DNA of 64,000 nt from Lacicoccus halitifaciens (GTDB taxonomy: Bacteria > Bacillota > Bacilli > Staphylococcales > Salinicoccaceae): the NCBI RefSeq assembly GCF_040544485.1, contig NZ_JBDZDV010000004.1, forward strand, positions 1-64,000, given 5' to 3'. The translations under genes and the position numbers were made by a program. The notes under the pieces are model-generated. The model searched no databases. It was not told where the DNA came from and worked only from the letters and a program-made list of their open reading frames with translations. Positions 8,166-16,340 of the stretch are shown here, piece after piece; position 1 is the first letter of the stretch; the number at the start of each line of letters is the position of its first letter.

Positions 8166-9319
8166 CAGATCAGTCCTTCGGATTTAAGGTCATGATACGC
8201 CGTTTCTATGCTGTCTTTACCTTCTTTGTTTTTAAGCGGCGAAAATTCGCCCTTCCTGTCCACCTGCAGCGTATGGTGGGATTCTGCATGCTTGAAAGCA
8301 TCGAAATAAAACTTCTCGAACTTCAGCACTTCCTCTTTCACTTCATCAAGTTCTGCATCGAGGAATTCAAGCTTCTTCAAAGCAAGATGATAAGGCATCT
8401 CGACTTTTCCGGCCTTGTCCAGAAAATCCGTTGTGAAAATATGGATGCCGATATTTCCGTTCAGGAATTCGCGGTCCGTCCCTTCAGGCAGTTCCGTATA
8501 CTCGACCACCGCCTTGGCACCGTCCACAAGGCTCAATCGGCCGACACTCTCACCGGGTTTCGGGACGATTGATTTCGATGTCACCTCGCTGCCTTCCTCC
8601 AGATGCAGGCCGGCAAGCAGAGGGTCCAGCACTTTGACGACCGCATTGTCCACATTGTTCATGAAGACATGCATGACGCCGCGTGCCTTCATATCTTCGA
8701 GCATGCCCGATTCATATAATGAAGAGAACACGCCGCCGTTGCCGTTCGGCGTCATCATGATCTTCCTGTCGGCGGTCAGCAGCAGTGTCTTGTCCTTCCC
8801 GACAGGCGGGAAATGTTCCTGTTTGAAGAAGTGCACATTTTCTTCAGGCAGGCCGAAATAATCGTTGACCTTGAAGAAATCCAGTGTTTCAGCATGGTTG
8901 ATGTCACTCGTCATGATGTACCAGTGCACCGGCAGGCCTTCCCCAGTCTCATACTTCTTAAGCTGGCGCGCCTGGAGCTCGAACAAAGATACACCGTCAA
9001 ATGAGAACGTGCCCTTCGGGCCGGGATGTTCAAGGCGTGTGCCCTGCCCGCCCGCCATCAATAGGACGGCGAACTCCCCTTTCCTGACAGCCTCTTCAGC
9101 CCGTTCCCCGAGCGCTTCTTTTTGGGAATCATCAAGTGATTCGGCTGAAACGTATGGAATCTCCTCGATTTTCTCCATATCGACCGGCTGCGGATTGAGA
9201 TAAGCCTCCTGGTACACTTTCTCTATCTCATCGATATCAAGTGCTTCGAATGTTTCAGCCAGACGCTGCTGCTCTGCCGTAGTGAGTTTATTATATTGCG
9301 GAATCCATTCTTCAATCAT
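8165..9319 (-). CDS. UDPGP-family uridylyltransferase (UDP-sugar pyrophosphorylase)
   Basis: A 384-residue nucleotidyltransferase of the UDPGP type, related to eukaryotic UDP-N-acetylhexosamine pyrophosphorylases. Seen: AGGQGTRLEHPGPKGTF (nucleotide-binding loop, about residues 88-104), MTPNGNGGVF, and MNNVDNAVVKVLDP. It should make a UDP-sugar from UTP and a sugar 1-phosphate. Start ATG 9319 has AGGAG 7 bp upstream; ATG or TTG codons up to 9337 lack this. It follows pdp by 19 bp. Because sqdB two genes upstream uses UDP-glucose, this enzyme could supply it, but staphylococci without sqdB are thought to carry a relative, so the link is tentative. Confidence 0.82.
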   Translation of the reverse strand: MIEEWIPQYNKLTTAEQQRLAETFEALDIDEIEKVYQEAYLNPQPVDMEKIEEIPYVSAESLDDSQKEALGERAEEAVRKGEFAVLLMAGGQGTRLEHPGPKGTFSFDGVSLFELQARQLKKYETGEGLPVHWYIMTSDINHAETLDFFKVNDYFGLPEENVHFFKQEHFPPVGKDKTLLLTADRKIMMTPNGNGGVFSSLYESGMLEDMKARGVMHVFMNNVDNAVVKVLDPLLAGLHLEEGSEVTSKSIVPKPGESVGRLSLVDGAKAVVEYTELPEGTDREFLNGNIGIHIFTTDFLDKAGKVEMPYHLALKKLEFLDAELDEVKEEVLKFEKFYFDAFKHAESHHTLQVDRKGEFSPLKNKEGKDSIETAYHDLKSEGLI

Positions 9320-9338
9320 GGTTTTACTCCTCATCATA

Positions 9339-10640
9339 TTATTCGGTGATCATTTTACGGATGAGCGGGATGTCTTTTTCATCCCCGCCGATCTTGTAGT
9401 TTTCAAGAACCTTCGTTTTGACGGCTTCGACATCTTCGGTGTTGCTGTGGATGGTCACAAGGGATTCGCCCGCCTCAACGCGGTCTCCGACCTTTTTGTT
9501 CAACATGAGACCGACGGCGAGGTCGATTTCATCGTCTTTCGTCTGACGGCCGGCACCGAGCATGCTGGATGCGATGCCCATCGCTTCTGAGCCGATCTCT
9601 TCGACATATCCGGACTCAGTCGACTCCACTTCATACTTGAATTCCGCCTGGGGCAGTCTACTCACATCATCGACGATGGAGGCGTCACCGCCCTGGTTCT
9701 TGAGGAACACTTTGAATTTTTCAAGTGCGCTGCCGTCATCGATGACGCCCTGAAGCTTCTCACGTGCCTCTTCGAGCGTCTCCGCCGCGCCGCCGAGCAC
9801 CGCCATCTGGCTGCCGAGCTCGAGGCTCAGTTCCGTCAGATCTTCCGGCCCCTCACCTTTCAGCGTCTCTATCGCTTCCTGCACTTCGAGTGCATTGCCG
9901 ATGGCGCGTCCGAGCGGCTCTTCCATGCTTGAAATGATTGCCATCGTCCTGCGGCCGACATCATTGCCGATCGTGACCATCGCTTTTGCGAGTTCTGCGG
10001 CGTCTTCTTCCGTCTTCATGAAGGCGCCGTCGCCGACTTTGACATCAAGCACGATGGCATCCGCACCTGCCGCGATCTTCTTGCTCATGATGGAGCTTGC
10101 GATCAGCGGGATGGAGTTGACCGTGGCCGTCACATCCCGGAGGGCATAGAGCTTTTTATCCGCCGGTGTCAGGTTGCCCGACTGGCCGATGACCGCTACT
10201 TTGTCCCGGTTAACGATATCAATGAATTCACGTTCCGTGATTTCCACGTGGAACCCTTCCACCGCTTCAAGCTTATCGATTGTCCCCCCGGTGTGCCCGA
10301 GGCCGCGTCCGCTCATCTTCGCAACCGGCACACCGAGTGCTGCGACAAGTGGTGCCAAAACGAGCGTCGTCGTATCGCCGACGCCTCCTGTGGAATGCTT
10401 GTCGACTTTCACGCCGTCGATTTCCGACAAGTCGATCTGATCGCCGGAAGCCACCATCGCCATCGTGAGGTCTGCACGTTCCGCATCATTCATATCATTG
10501 AAGAAGATCGCCATCATCAGGCTTGATACTTGGTAATCCGGTATTTCATCCTTCGTATACCCTTCCACCACAAAGTCGATCTCTTCTTTTGTAAGCGGCT
10601 CTCCGTCACGCTTCTTCGCAATAATATCCACCATTCTCAT
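9339..10640 (-). CDS. pdp: Pyrimidine-nucleoside phosphorylase
   Basis: A 433-residue enzyme of the thymidine/pyrimidine-nucleoside phosphorylase family. It splits uridine, thymidine or deoxyuridine with phosphate into base and (deoxy)ribose 1-phosphate. The signature spans KVDKHSTGGVGDTTTL and SGRGLGHTGGTIDKLE, and the family's C-terminal PYNP domain follows (LMLNKKVGDRVEAGESLVTIH). Start has GGAGGG 7 bp upstream. It lies between sqdX and the uridylyltransferase gene on the same strand with 18-19 bp gaps. The pyrimidine salvage role is clear; its place in a sulfolipid run may be incidental. Confidence 0.93.
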   Translation of the reverse strand: MRMVDIIAKKRDGEPLTKEEIDFVVEGYTKDEIPDYQVSSLMMAIFFNDMNDAERADLTMAMVASGDQIDLSEIDGVKVDKHSTGGVGDTTTLVLAPLVAALGVPVAKMSGRGLGHTGGTIDKLEAVEGFHVEITEREFIDIVNRDKVAVIGQSGNLTPADKKLYALRDVTATVNSIPLIASSIMSKKIAAGADAIVLDVKVGDGAFMKTEEDAAELAKAMVTIGNDVGRRTMAIISSMEEPLGRAIGNALEVQEAIETLKGEGPEDLTELSLELGSQMAVLGGAAETLEEAREKLQGVIDDGSALEKFKVFLKNQGGDASIVDDVSRLPQAEFKYEVESTESGYVEEIGSEAMGIASSMLGAGRQTKDDEIDLAVGLMLNKKVGDRVEAGESLVTIHSNTEDVEAVKTKVLENYKIGGDEKDIPLIRKMITE

Positions 10641-10658
10641 ATGAATCCCTCCTGTAAA

Positions 10659-11792
10659 TCAGTCACTCCTGCCCACGGAATGTCTGTCCCTTGCATCCTT
10701 GTAATAATCGAGCAGGCGTTTCGAAGCATTCTCCCAGGAGTATTTGAGCGCTTCCTCCCTCGCCTCTTCCCTGATCCTGTTGAACTTCTCCTCGTCATCG
10801 ATCACTTCGACCGCTTCAAGGAGGCTGTCCAGATTTTCATTTTCAAAGAGCATGCCATTTTCCCCATGGGTGACCTGCTCCATCGTCGGCCCGCTTTTTG
10901 CGGCGATGACCGGAAGTCCTGATGCCATGCCTTCAAGTATGACAAGGCCGAGCGTTTCCGAAATGCTCGGGAATATGAAAGCATCGCTCGATGCATAAGC
11001 TTTTGACAGCTCCTCACCATGCAGGAAGCCCGTGAATACCGTACCTGTGCCTGCAAACGTCCTCTCAAGTTCTTTCCTTGCCGGCCCGTCGCCGACGATT
11101 GCCAGACTGATGTCGGATCTTGCTTCCAGCATCGGCAAAAGCTTATGTATTTCTTTTTCTATCGCAAGCCTTCCTATGAAGACGAGCAGTTTATTGTCCG
11201 GCCTGCCGCCTGTCAGGTACTCCCGCATCTTTTCGTCACGGAATTTCGGGTGGCGCTTTTCAATATCCACACCGCGCGGGATGATCGACAGCCTTTTAAC
11301 GCCTTCACGGTCGAGTTCATCATACATCGACTGTGATGTGACCAGGTTGACATCGGCATTTTTATGCTGCCGCCTGATATACCACCAGAGCAGGGGTTTT
11401 GCCGGTTTGTACACCGAATAAAAATCAAGGTACTTCGGCAGATGGGTATGGTATGAAGATACGAGCGGCACATCCAGTTTCTGTGCAGCGATCACCGCAC
11501 TCGTGGCAAGCAGCAGCGGATTGACGGCATGCACCACATCCGGGCCGAATTTCTTCAACTCCCGGTGGACTTTGCGTGATGGGAAACCCCATTTCCTGTA
11601 TCTGTAAAAAGGGAAAGTGACCGGCTTCACGCCGGTCACTTTCGCACCCTTGTAGTCCGTGACGCCGAGATCCGGAGCGATGACCAGCACTTCGTGGCCT
11701 TCATCCAAAAAATAATCGATCGCTTTTTTCAGTCTTGTTACGATGCCATCCGTGGATGGCAGGAATGTCTCTGTTACAATCGCGATTTTCAT
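10659..11792 (-). CDS. sqdX: GT4 glycosyltransferase, SqdX-like sulfoquinovosyltransferase
   Basis: A 377-residue group-1 (GT4) glycosyltransferase. The N-terminal acceptor half begins KIAIVTETFLPSTDGIVTRL and contains SSYHTHLPKYL; the C-terminal nucleotide-sugar half carries the E-x7-E motif within SETLGLVILEGMASGLPV. These N-terminal features closely resemble cyanobacterial and plant SqdX/SQD2, which transfer sulfoquinovose from UDP-sulfoquinovose to diacylglycerol to give SQDG at the membrane. The decisive context is sqdB 29 bp upstream in the same operon. Alternative: a diacylglycerol glucosyl- or mannosyltransferase, since these are close relatives. Confidence 0.78.
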   Translation of the reverse strand: MKIAIVTETFLPSTDGIVTRLKKAIDYFLDEGHEVLVIAPDLGVTDYKGAKVTGVKPVTFPFYRYRKWGFPSRKVHRELKKFGPDVVHAVNPLLLATSAVIAAQKLDVPLVSSYHTHLPKYLDFYSVYKPAKPLLWWYIRRQHKNADVNLVTSQSMYDELDREGVKRLSIIPRGVDIEKRHPKFRDEKMREYLTGGRPDNKLLVFIGRLAIEKEIHKLLPMLEARSDISLAIVGDGPARKELERTFAGTGTVFTGFLHGEELSKAYASSDAFIFPSISETLGLVILEGMASGLPVIAAKSGPTMEQVTHGENGMLFENENLDSLLEAVEVIDDEEKFNRIREEAREEALKYSWENASKRLLDYYKDARDRHSVGRSD

Positions 11793-11821
11793 GCATCAGC
11801 AGCCTCCAGCTTTCCAACTAA

Positions 11822-12970
11822 TTATTTCCAAGTGACTTTAGGCAGTACGTTATCCACGATGATCCTGTCCTTATGCTGCAGGCAGTGCTCGAGGATTTCC
11901 TTCAGGACATCGTCCGTCAGAAGGTGCGGTTCAAGACCCAGGTCGATCAGTGCAGTGTTGACTGCGTTGTAATAATGTTCCTCTTTTTCGACACGCGGGT
12001 TTTCAACGTTTGAAACTTCTACGTCGATGCCGAGATCTTTTGCGACTTCCTGGACTTTTTGTGCAAGTTCCAGAACGGAGAATGATTCGGTGAACTGGTT
12101 GAACACCCTGAACTCACCTTTGTCCGCCGGATTTTCAGCAGCAATTTCAACACAGCGCACAGTATCTTTGATGTTCAGGTAACCTCTCGTCTGGCCGCCA
12201 GCACCGTAGACAGTCATATCGTGGCCGATCGCCGCCTGTGTGATGAAGCGGTTCAATGCCGTTCCGAAGATCGCATCGTAGTCGAGGCGGTTGACGAGGA
12301 CCGGGTCCTTCAGCGTCTCTTCAGTGTTCAGCCCGTATACGACACCCTGGTTCAGATCCGTTGCACGGATGCCCCAGATTTTACATGCGAACATGATGTT
12401 GTCCGTATCATGCACTTTCGTAAGATGGTAGAAAGAGCCCGGCTGTTTCGGGTATGGCAGGACATCCTTCCTGCCTTTATGTTCAACTTCGATATATCCT
12501 TCTTCGATGTCAATGTTCGGCTGTCCGTATTCACCCATCGTGCCAAGCTTGATCAGATGGCAGTCCGGTTCGAATTCCTTGATCGCATACAGCACATTCA
12601 AGTTGCCGATGACGTTGTTCTGATGTGTATAGACAGCATGCTCGCGGTCGATCATGGAGTATGGTGCCGAACGCTGTTCCGCAAAATGTACAAATGCTTC
12701 AGGTCGCTCCTGTTTGAACACCAGGCTCAGGAAATCATAATGATTCAAATCACCTTCGTATACCTTGATCTCTTTGCCGGTGATTTCATTCCATTTAGCA
12801 ACACGCTCTTCCAGTGATGCAATCGGCGTGACCGAGTTGGAATTGAGCTCCTCATCATATTTCCTTCTGACCAGATTGTCCACTATAGTCACTTCATGAC
12901 CCTTTTCAGATAAGTAGAGTGCAGTCGGCCATCCACAAAAGCCGTCTCCTCCAGCTACAATAATTCTCAT
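11822..12970 (-). CDS. sqdB: UDP-sulfoquinovose synthase
   Basis: A 382-residue extended short-chain dehydrogenase fold. SqdB makes UDP-sulfoquinovose from UDP-glucose and sulfite with bound NAD+. Family hallmarks are present in order: GGDGFCGWPTALYLSEKG with VDNLVRRKYD (NAD site, residues 7-38), FAEQRSAPYSMID, LGTMGEYG (catalytic T), PGSFYHLTKVHDTDN (YxxxK) and IRATDLNQGVVYG. Length is close to bacterial SqdB. Start ATG has GGAGG 8 bp upstream. It leads the sqdB-sqdX operon from the promoter at 13027-13055. Sulfolipid genes are uncommon in Firmicutes outside a few acidophiles and halophiles. Confidence 0.9.
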   Translation of the reverse strand: MRIIVAGGDGFCGWPTALYLSEKGHEVTIVDNLVRRKYDEELNSNSVTPIASLEERVAKWNEITGKEIKVYEGDLNHYDFLSLVFKQERPEAFVHFAEQRSAPYSMIDREHAVYTHQNNVIGNLNVLYAIKEFEPDCHLIKLGTMGEYGQPNIDIEEGYIEVEHKGRKDVLPYPKQPGSFYHLTKVHDTDNIMFACKIWGIRATDLNQGVVYGLNTEETLKDPVLVNRLDYDAIFGTALNRFITQAAIGHDMTVYGAGGQTRGYLNIKDTVRCVEIAAENPADKGEFRVFNQFTESFSVLELAQKVQEVAKDLGIDVEVSNVENPRVEKEEHYYNAVNTALIDLGLEPHLLTDDVLKEILEHCLQHKDRIIVDNVLPKVTWK

Positions 12971-13004
12971 TTGAACATCCTCCGATTCGCTACGAATATT
13001 TTAG

Positions 13005-13055
13005 GTATACTTATGTATACACTTCTATTATAAATATTAATCATCAGAGTCACAA
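13005..13055 (-). promoter_or_regulatory. sqdB promoter with GTATAC palindrome
   Basis: Minus-strand -35 TTGTGA (13050-13055) and -10 TATAAT (13027-13032) with a 17-bp spacer. Just downstream, GTATAC-TTAT-GTATAC (13005-13020) forms a symmetric pair over the likely start of transcription, well placed for a repressor. The regulator is unknown. Confidence 0.65.
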
Positions 13056-13106
13056 ACTTTTTATATAAATGCAAATGTAATATGTTTGTAAATTCCATGC
13101 GGACAA

Positions 13107-13143
13107 GAAAAATTGACGGGCAGTCCTTTTTGGAACTGCCCGC
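13107..13143 (-). terminator. Terminator of the kyn operon
   Basis: Minus-strand hairpin CGGGCAGT...ACTGCCCG followed by TCAATTTTT, directly after the small gene that ends the operon. Confidence 0.85.
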
Positions 13144-13149
13144 CCCTCT

Positions 13150-13470
13150 TCATTTCGTGCTCGTCGTCCAGCCTTTGCTGCCCCGGTGCCGCTTGATATG
13201 GGCATATATGTTCTCGCCTGCGTACTCCTCGTTCGTGTATACCGTTATGTCGAAGTACCTGCCCGTGTCGGACAGCTCCTCCTCCAGGTAGAAATCTTTC
13301 AGATGGGCAAATAAATTCTTCATCTGATCCATCTTCAGGCTTGGATATTCCCTGAGCACCTTTTTCTGCAGGCCGCCCGGCTGATCCATGATCTCCTGCA
13401 CGACGATGACGAACGTCTCGTCCTCTTTGATTACATCATCGAAAATATTCGTCTGTCCGTAATCCACCAC
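13150..13470 (-). CDS. Uncharacterised 106-residue protein in the kyn operon
   Basis: I do not recognise a family. The protein is soluble and slightly charged, with an early acidic stretch (FDDVIKEDETFVIVVQEI), a middle GGLQKKVLREYP and a C-terminal half predicted as mixed alpha/beta. It has no signal peptide, membrane segment or cysteine. The GTG start is preceded by AAGGAGGG at 8 bp, and the gene begins 16 bp after the kynA stop with no terminator between, while a strong terminator follows. It is therefore almost certainly a fourth operon member. It may be an accessory or regulatory protein of tryptophan breakdown, which is inference from position only. Confidence 0.8.
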   Translation of the reverse strand: MVDYGQTNIFDDVIKEDETFVIVVQEIMDQPGGLQKKVLREYPSLKMDQMKNLFAHLKDFYLEEELSDTGRYFDITVYTNEEYAGENIYAHIKRHRGSKGWTTSTK

Positions 13471-13485
13471 ATCCAGTCCCTCCTT

Positions 13486-14328
13486 TTATAGTTCGGTCCG
13501 CAGTTCCCATAACTCCTTGAAGAAATATTTGTCGATCACCCGCTTCAAATAGTTCACGCCGGAACTGCCGCCCGTGCCCGTCTTGAAACCGATGATCCGC
13601 TCCACCGTCTTCATATGCCTGAAACGCCACTGGCTGTACCTGTCCTCAATATCGACAAGCTTCTCCAGAAGTTCATATAACACGAAATATTCATCGGAAT
13701 TCAAATAGATCTGCCTGAACGCTTCCTTGACCGAATCATTCGCCTCATAATCTTTTGTAACGTCCCTCTCCAGCACGGCTTTATCGATATGGAACCCGGC
13801 CCTGTGGACCGCATGGATCGTCGCATCATATATGCTCGGCGTCTCGAGCTGGCGTTTCAGCCGTCCGTATATTTCCGGATCTTTTTCATAGATCTTCAAA
13901 GCGTGCGTCGTCTTGTAGCCGAGGCAGTATTCCATCATGCGGTTCTGGTAGGATTGGAAGCCTGAGGCATTCGCAAGCACATCCCTGAATTTCAGGTAAT
14001 CGCTCGGCGTCAGGGTCGCAAGGACATCCCATGAAGAGATGATCTGCTGCTGGGCGTTCGCCACCCGCGCAAGTTTTTTGAACGCCACCCTGAAATCGTC
14101 CGCCCCTATATCCTGGATTGCCGAGTTCAGTTCATGGATCATCAGTTTCATCCATAATTCCGAAACATGGTGGATGATGATGAACAGCTGCTCATCGTGC
14201 TCATCGGATAACGGCTTCTGTGCCGTCAGCACCTGCTCCAGAGATAAATATTCCCCGTAGGTCATATCCTTATTGAAGTCCGTTTTTACATTTTCCCCGC
14301 TCAGCGTCTTGTCCTGGTATTCTGACAT
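13486..14328 (-). CDS. kynA: Tryptophan 2,3-dioxygenase
   Basis: A 280-residue haem enzyme that opens the indole ring of L-tryptophan to N-formylkynurenine. Family features: YGEYLSLEQVLTAQKPLS near residues 25-42, HDEQLFIIIHHVSELWMKLM (distal region, substrate-binding H and W), ASGFQSYQNRMMEYCLGYK, and SQWRFRHMKTVERIIG (proximal haem histidine) near 235-250. Length is typical of the bacterial tetramer-forming enzyme. Its start lies 2 bp after the kynB stop, with GGGGGAG inside the end of kynB, so translation is coupled. It acts first in the pathway although encoded third. Confidence 0.95.
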   Translation of the reverse strand: MSEYQDKTLSGENVKTDFNKDMTYGEYLSLEQVLTAQKPLSDEHDEQLFIIIHHVSELWMKLMIHELNSAIQDIGADDFRVAFKKLARVANAQQQIISSWDVLATLTPSDYLKFRDVLANASGFQSYQNRMMEYCLGYKTTHALKIYEKDPEIYGRLKRQLETPSIYDATIHAVHRAGFHIDKAVLERDVTKDYEANDSVKEAFRQIYLNSDEYFVLYELLEKLVDIEDRYSQWRFRHMKTVERIIGFKTGTGGSSGVNYLKRVIDKYFFKELWELRTEL

Positions 14329-14330
14329 TC

Positions 14331-14954
14331 CTACTCCCCCTTGGCTTTGACGGCCGCCCGGACGGGCGAGCCGTCTCCGCCTTTGATTTTTAAAGGCAGG
14401 GCGATGAAATCGTAGAATCCGTCCGGCGTCCCCGCCAGCACGACATTCTCGATGATCATGATATCATTTTGGTGCAATTTGTGATGTATCGTTAAATCTT
14501 TCGAATCGAGGGCGTCCACGGAAGGTACATCGATGCCGAATAACTTGATGCCGGCTGATGCAAGGTATTCCACTGCATCCCCGTCCAGCACCGGCACCGT
14601 TTCGGGGAATGTCTCCGTATCGTAGGCATCCTGCGTTTTTATGAGCAGTATCGTACCTTTGATTTCAAAACTCGAGAGCATGGGTTTTGTGATCACTTCT
14701 GTATCATATACCGAAATGATCGTCGCATCCCCGATATACCGGTTGATATCGAGCGTTTCCACGGTGCCGCCCGCTTCATCGAAATGGAAAGGCGCATCGA
14801 TATGCGTGCCGGTATGTGTGCTCGTCGTGATCTTCCCGATGTTCACCGAGCCCGTTTCCGCCTTCGTGACCGGCAGCTCGAAACTGAACGGTGCGTCCTC
14901 CGGCCAATGTGCTGTGTCATCCGTCAGAGTCTGTGAGATGTCGATCCATGTCAT
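14331..14954 (-). CDS. kynB: Kynurenine formamidase
   Basis: A 207-residue metal-dependent cyclase-family hydrolase (KynB type) that removes formate from N-formylkynurenine to give kynurenine. Seen: WIDISQTLTDDTAHWPED at the N-terminus, the metal-binding HTGTHIDAPFHF near residues 47-58, and LFGIDVPSVDALDS toward the C-terminus. Its ATG overlaps the kynU stop by 4 bp and kynA follows 2 bp after its own stop, so the three are tightly coupled. Confidence is high because both sequence and operon partners agree. Confidence 0.94.
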   Translation of the reverse strand: MTWIDISQTLTDDTAHWPEDAPFSFELPVTKAETGSVNIGKITTSTHTGTHIDAPFHFDEAGGTVETLDINRYIGDATIISVYDTEVITKPMLSSFEIKGTILLIKTQDAYDTETFPETVPVLDGDAVEYLASAGIKLFGIDVPSVDALDSKDLTIHHKLHQNDIMIIENVVLAGTPDGFYDFIALPLKIKGGDGSPVRAAVKAKGE

Positions 14955-16216
14955 GCCACCACACCCCGCCGGTTGCCGAATTTTTTGTAGGTCCCGTCAT
15001 CCATGATCTCTTTTAATATCTTAAGCGCATGATAAACATCTTCGAAACTGTTGTACAGCGCGACCGGTGCAATCCTCACAAAGCTTGGCGCCCTGAAGTC
15101 GGGAATGACGCCCCTTGATTTCAATGCCGCATTGATGCCCGCTGCATTCTCATGGCCGATGAGCACGTGTCCGCCCCGCGCATCAGCTGAGCGGGGTGTG
15201 ACGATCTCAAAGCCGTATTTTTCGAATTCGGCATCCAGCATCTCAAGCATAAAGCCGGTCAGCTTCAGTGATTTTTCCCTCACATCCGCAATGCCCGCTT
15301 CATTGAATATTTCGAGCGCGCCGAGTAAAGGCGCCATCGACAGTATATGGGGCGTGCCGATCTGATACTGGCTGATGTCCGCCGCCGGGTCGAATGTATG
15401 ATCCATATCGAACTGGCTTTCTTTATTGTTGCCGAACCAGCCTTTCAAAGAGACCTGCTTATGATGGTGCTTTGGATGGACATAGAGACCTGCAACGGAT
15501 CCAGGACCGCCATTCAGATGTTTATAGGTGCACCATACCGCAAAGTCCACACCCCAGTCTTTCAATTCGTGCGGTATCGCGCCGATTGAATGGCATAAAT
15601 CAAAACCGATGATGATCCCTTTCTCATGGGCAGCCCTCGTCAGCCGCTCCATATCCAGTATCTGGCCGCTCCTGTACAGCACAGCCGGCAGCAGGATGAG
15701 TGCCACGCTCTCATCCATGAGATCGATGATGTCTTCCGTCTCCAGATTATGCCCGTCGCGGCTCTCTGCCTTCAACAGGCCGTCGCCGTGACCACAGTCA
15801 TCCAGCACGGCCTGGACCGCGTAGATGTCCGAAGGGAAATTCAGTTCATCCACCAGGATCTTATACCTGTCTTCCGTCGGCTGATACAAGGTCCTTACAG
15901 TCTGATGGATGTTGACCGTCGTGGAATTGGTCGCAAGCACCGACGCGGCGTCTGCCCCGACGAGGCCCGCCATCAGTTCACCGATGCGCTCTGACATGTA
16001 GAACCACGGCCGCTCACCCTCCGTCCAGCCGTCGATGCCGAGTGTCTTCCAGTCGTCCATAACATCCAGCACACTCGCCTCGGCACGGCGGCTCATCAGT
16101 CCGAGGGAGTTTCCGTCCATATAATATAAATTTTCACCGATATAGAATTCATCCCTGTATTTCCTGAGTTGATCGTCCGCATCGTACCGCCTTGCGGTTT
16201 CCAGCCATTTTTCCAT
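14951..16216 (-). CDS. kynU: Kynureninase
   Basis: A PLP-dependent enzyme of about 421 residues that cleaves kynurenine to anthranilate and alanine. Seen: YFMDGNSLGLM-like segment (read as YYMDGNSLGLM), GTDGW-like GIDGWTEGERPWF, the active-site lysine in WCTYKHLNGGPGS, and QIGTPHILSMAPL. I choose ATG 16216, with AGGAG 8 bp upstream, over the TTG at 16237. It is the first gene of kynU-kynB-kynA. No 3-hydroxyanthranilate or quinolinate genes follow, so the pathway in this window stops at anthranilate, which could be exported or fed to tryptophan synthesis. Confidence 0.95.
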   Translation of the reverse strand: MEKWLETARRYDADDQLRKYRDEFYIGENLYYMDGNSLGLMSRRAEASVLDVMDDWKTLGIDGWTEGERPWFYMSERIGELMAGLVGADAASVLATNSTTVNIHQTVRTLYQPTEDRYKILVDELNFPSDIYAVQAVLDDCGHGDGLLKAESRDGHNLETEDIIDLMDESVALILLPAVLYRSGQILDMERLTRAAHEKGIIIGFDLCHSIGAIPHELKDWGVDFAVWCTYKHLNGGPGSVAGLYVHPKHHHKQVSLKGWFGNNKESQFDMDHTFDPAADISQYQIGTPHILSMAPLLGALEIFNEAGIADVREKSLKLTGFMLEMLDAEFEKYGFEIVTPRSADARGGHVLIGHENAAGINAALKSRGVIPDFRAPSFVRIAPVALYNSFEDVYHALKILKEIMDDGTYKKFGNRRGVVA

Positions 16217-16238
16217 TCCTATCTCTCCTGTCGTCAAG

Positions 16239-16284
16239 TGTAAGCGCTTAAGTTCATTTTATAGAAATTGACGGGCTTTATCAA
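16239..16284 (-). promoter_or_regulatory. kyn operon promoter with CcpA cre-like site
   Basis: Minus-strand -35 TTGATA (16279-16284) and -10 TAAAAT (16256-16261), spacer 17 bp. Next to it, TGTAAGCGCTTAAG (16239-16252) matches the catabolite-responsive element pattern TGWNANCGNTNWCA closely, around a perfect 10-bp palindrome. It would sit at about the transcription start, where CcpA binding normally blocks transcription. Confidence 0.6.
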
Positions 16285-16340
16285 TGATTGACAGTGTCCG
16301 CTTTGGTACAATGGCAGTAAATGAGGAATGGAGTGTATAT

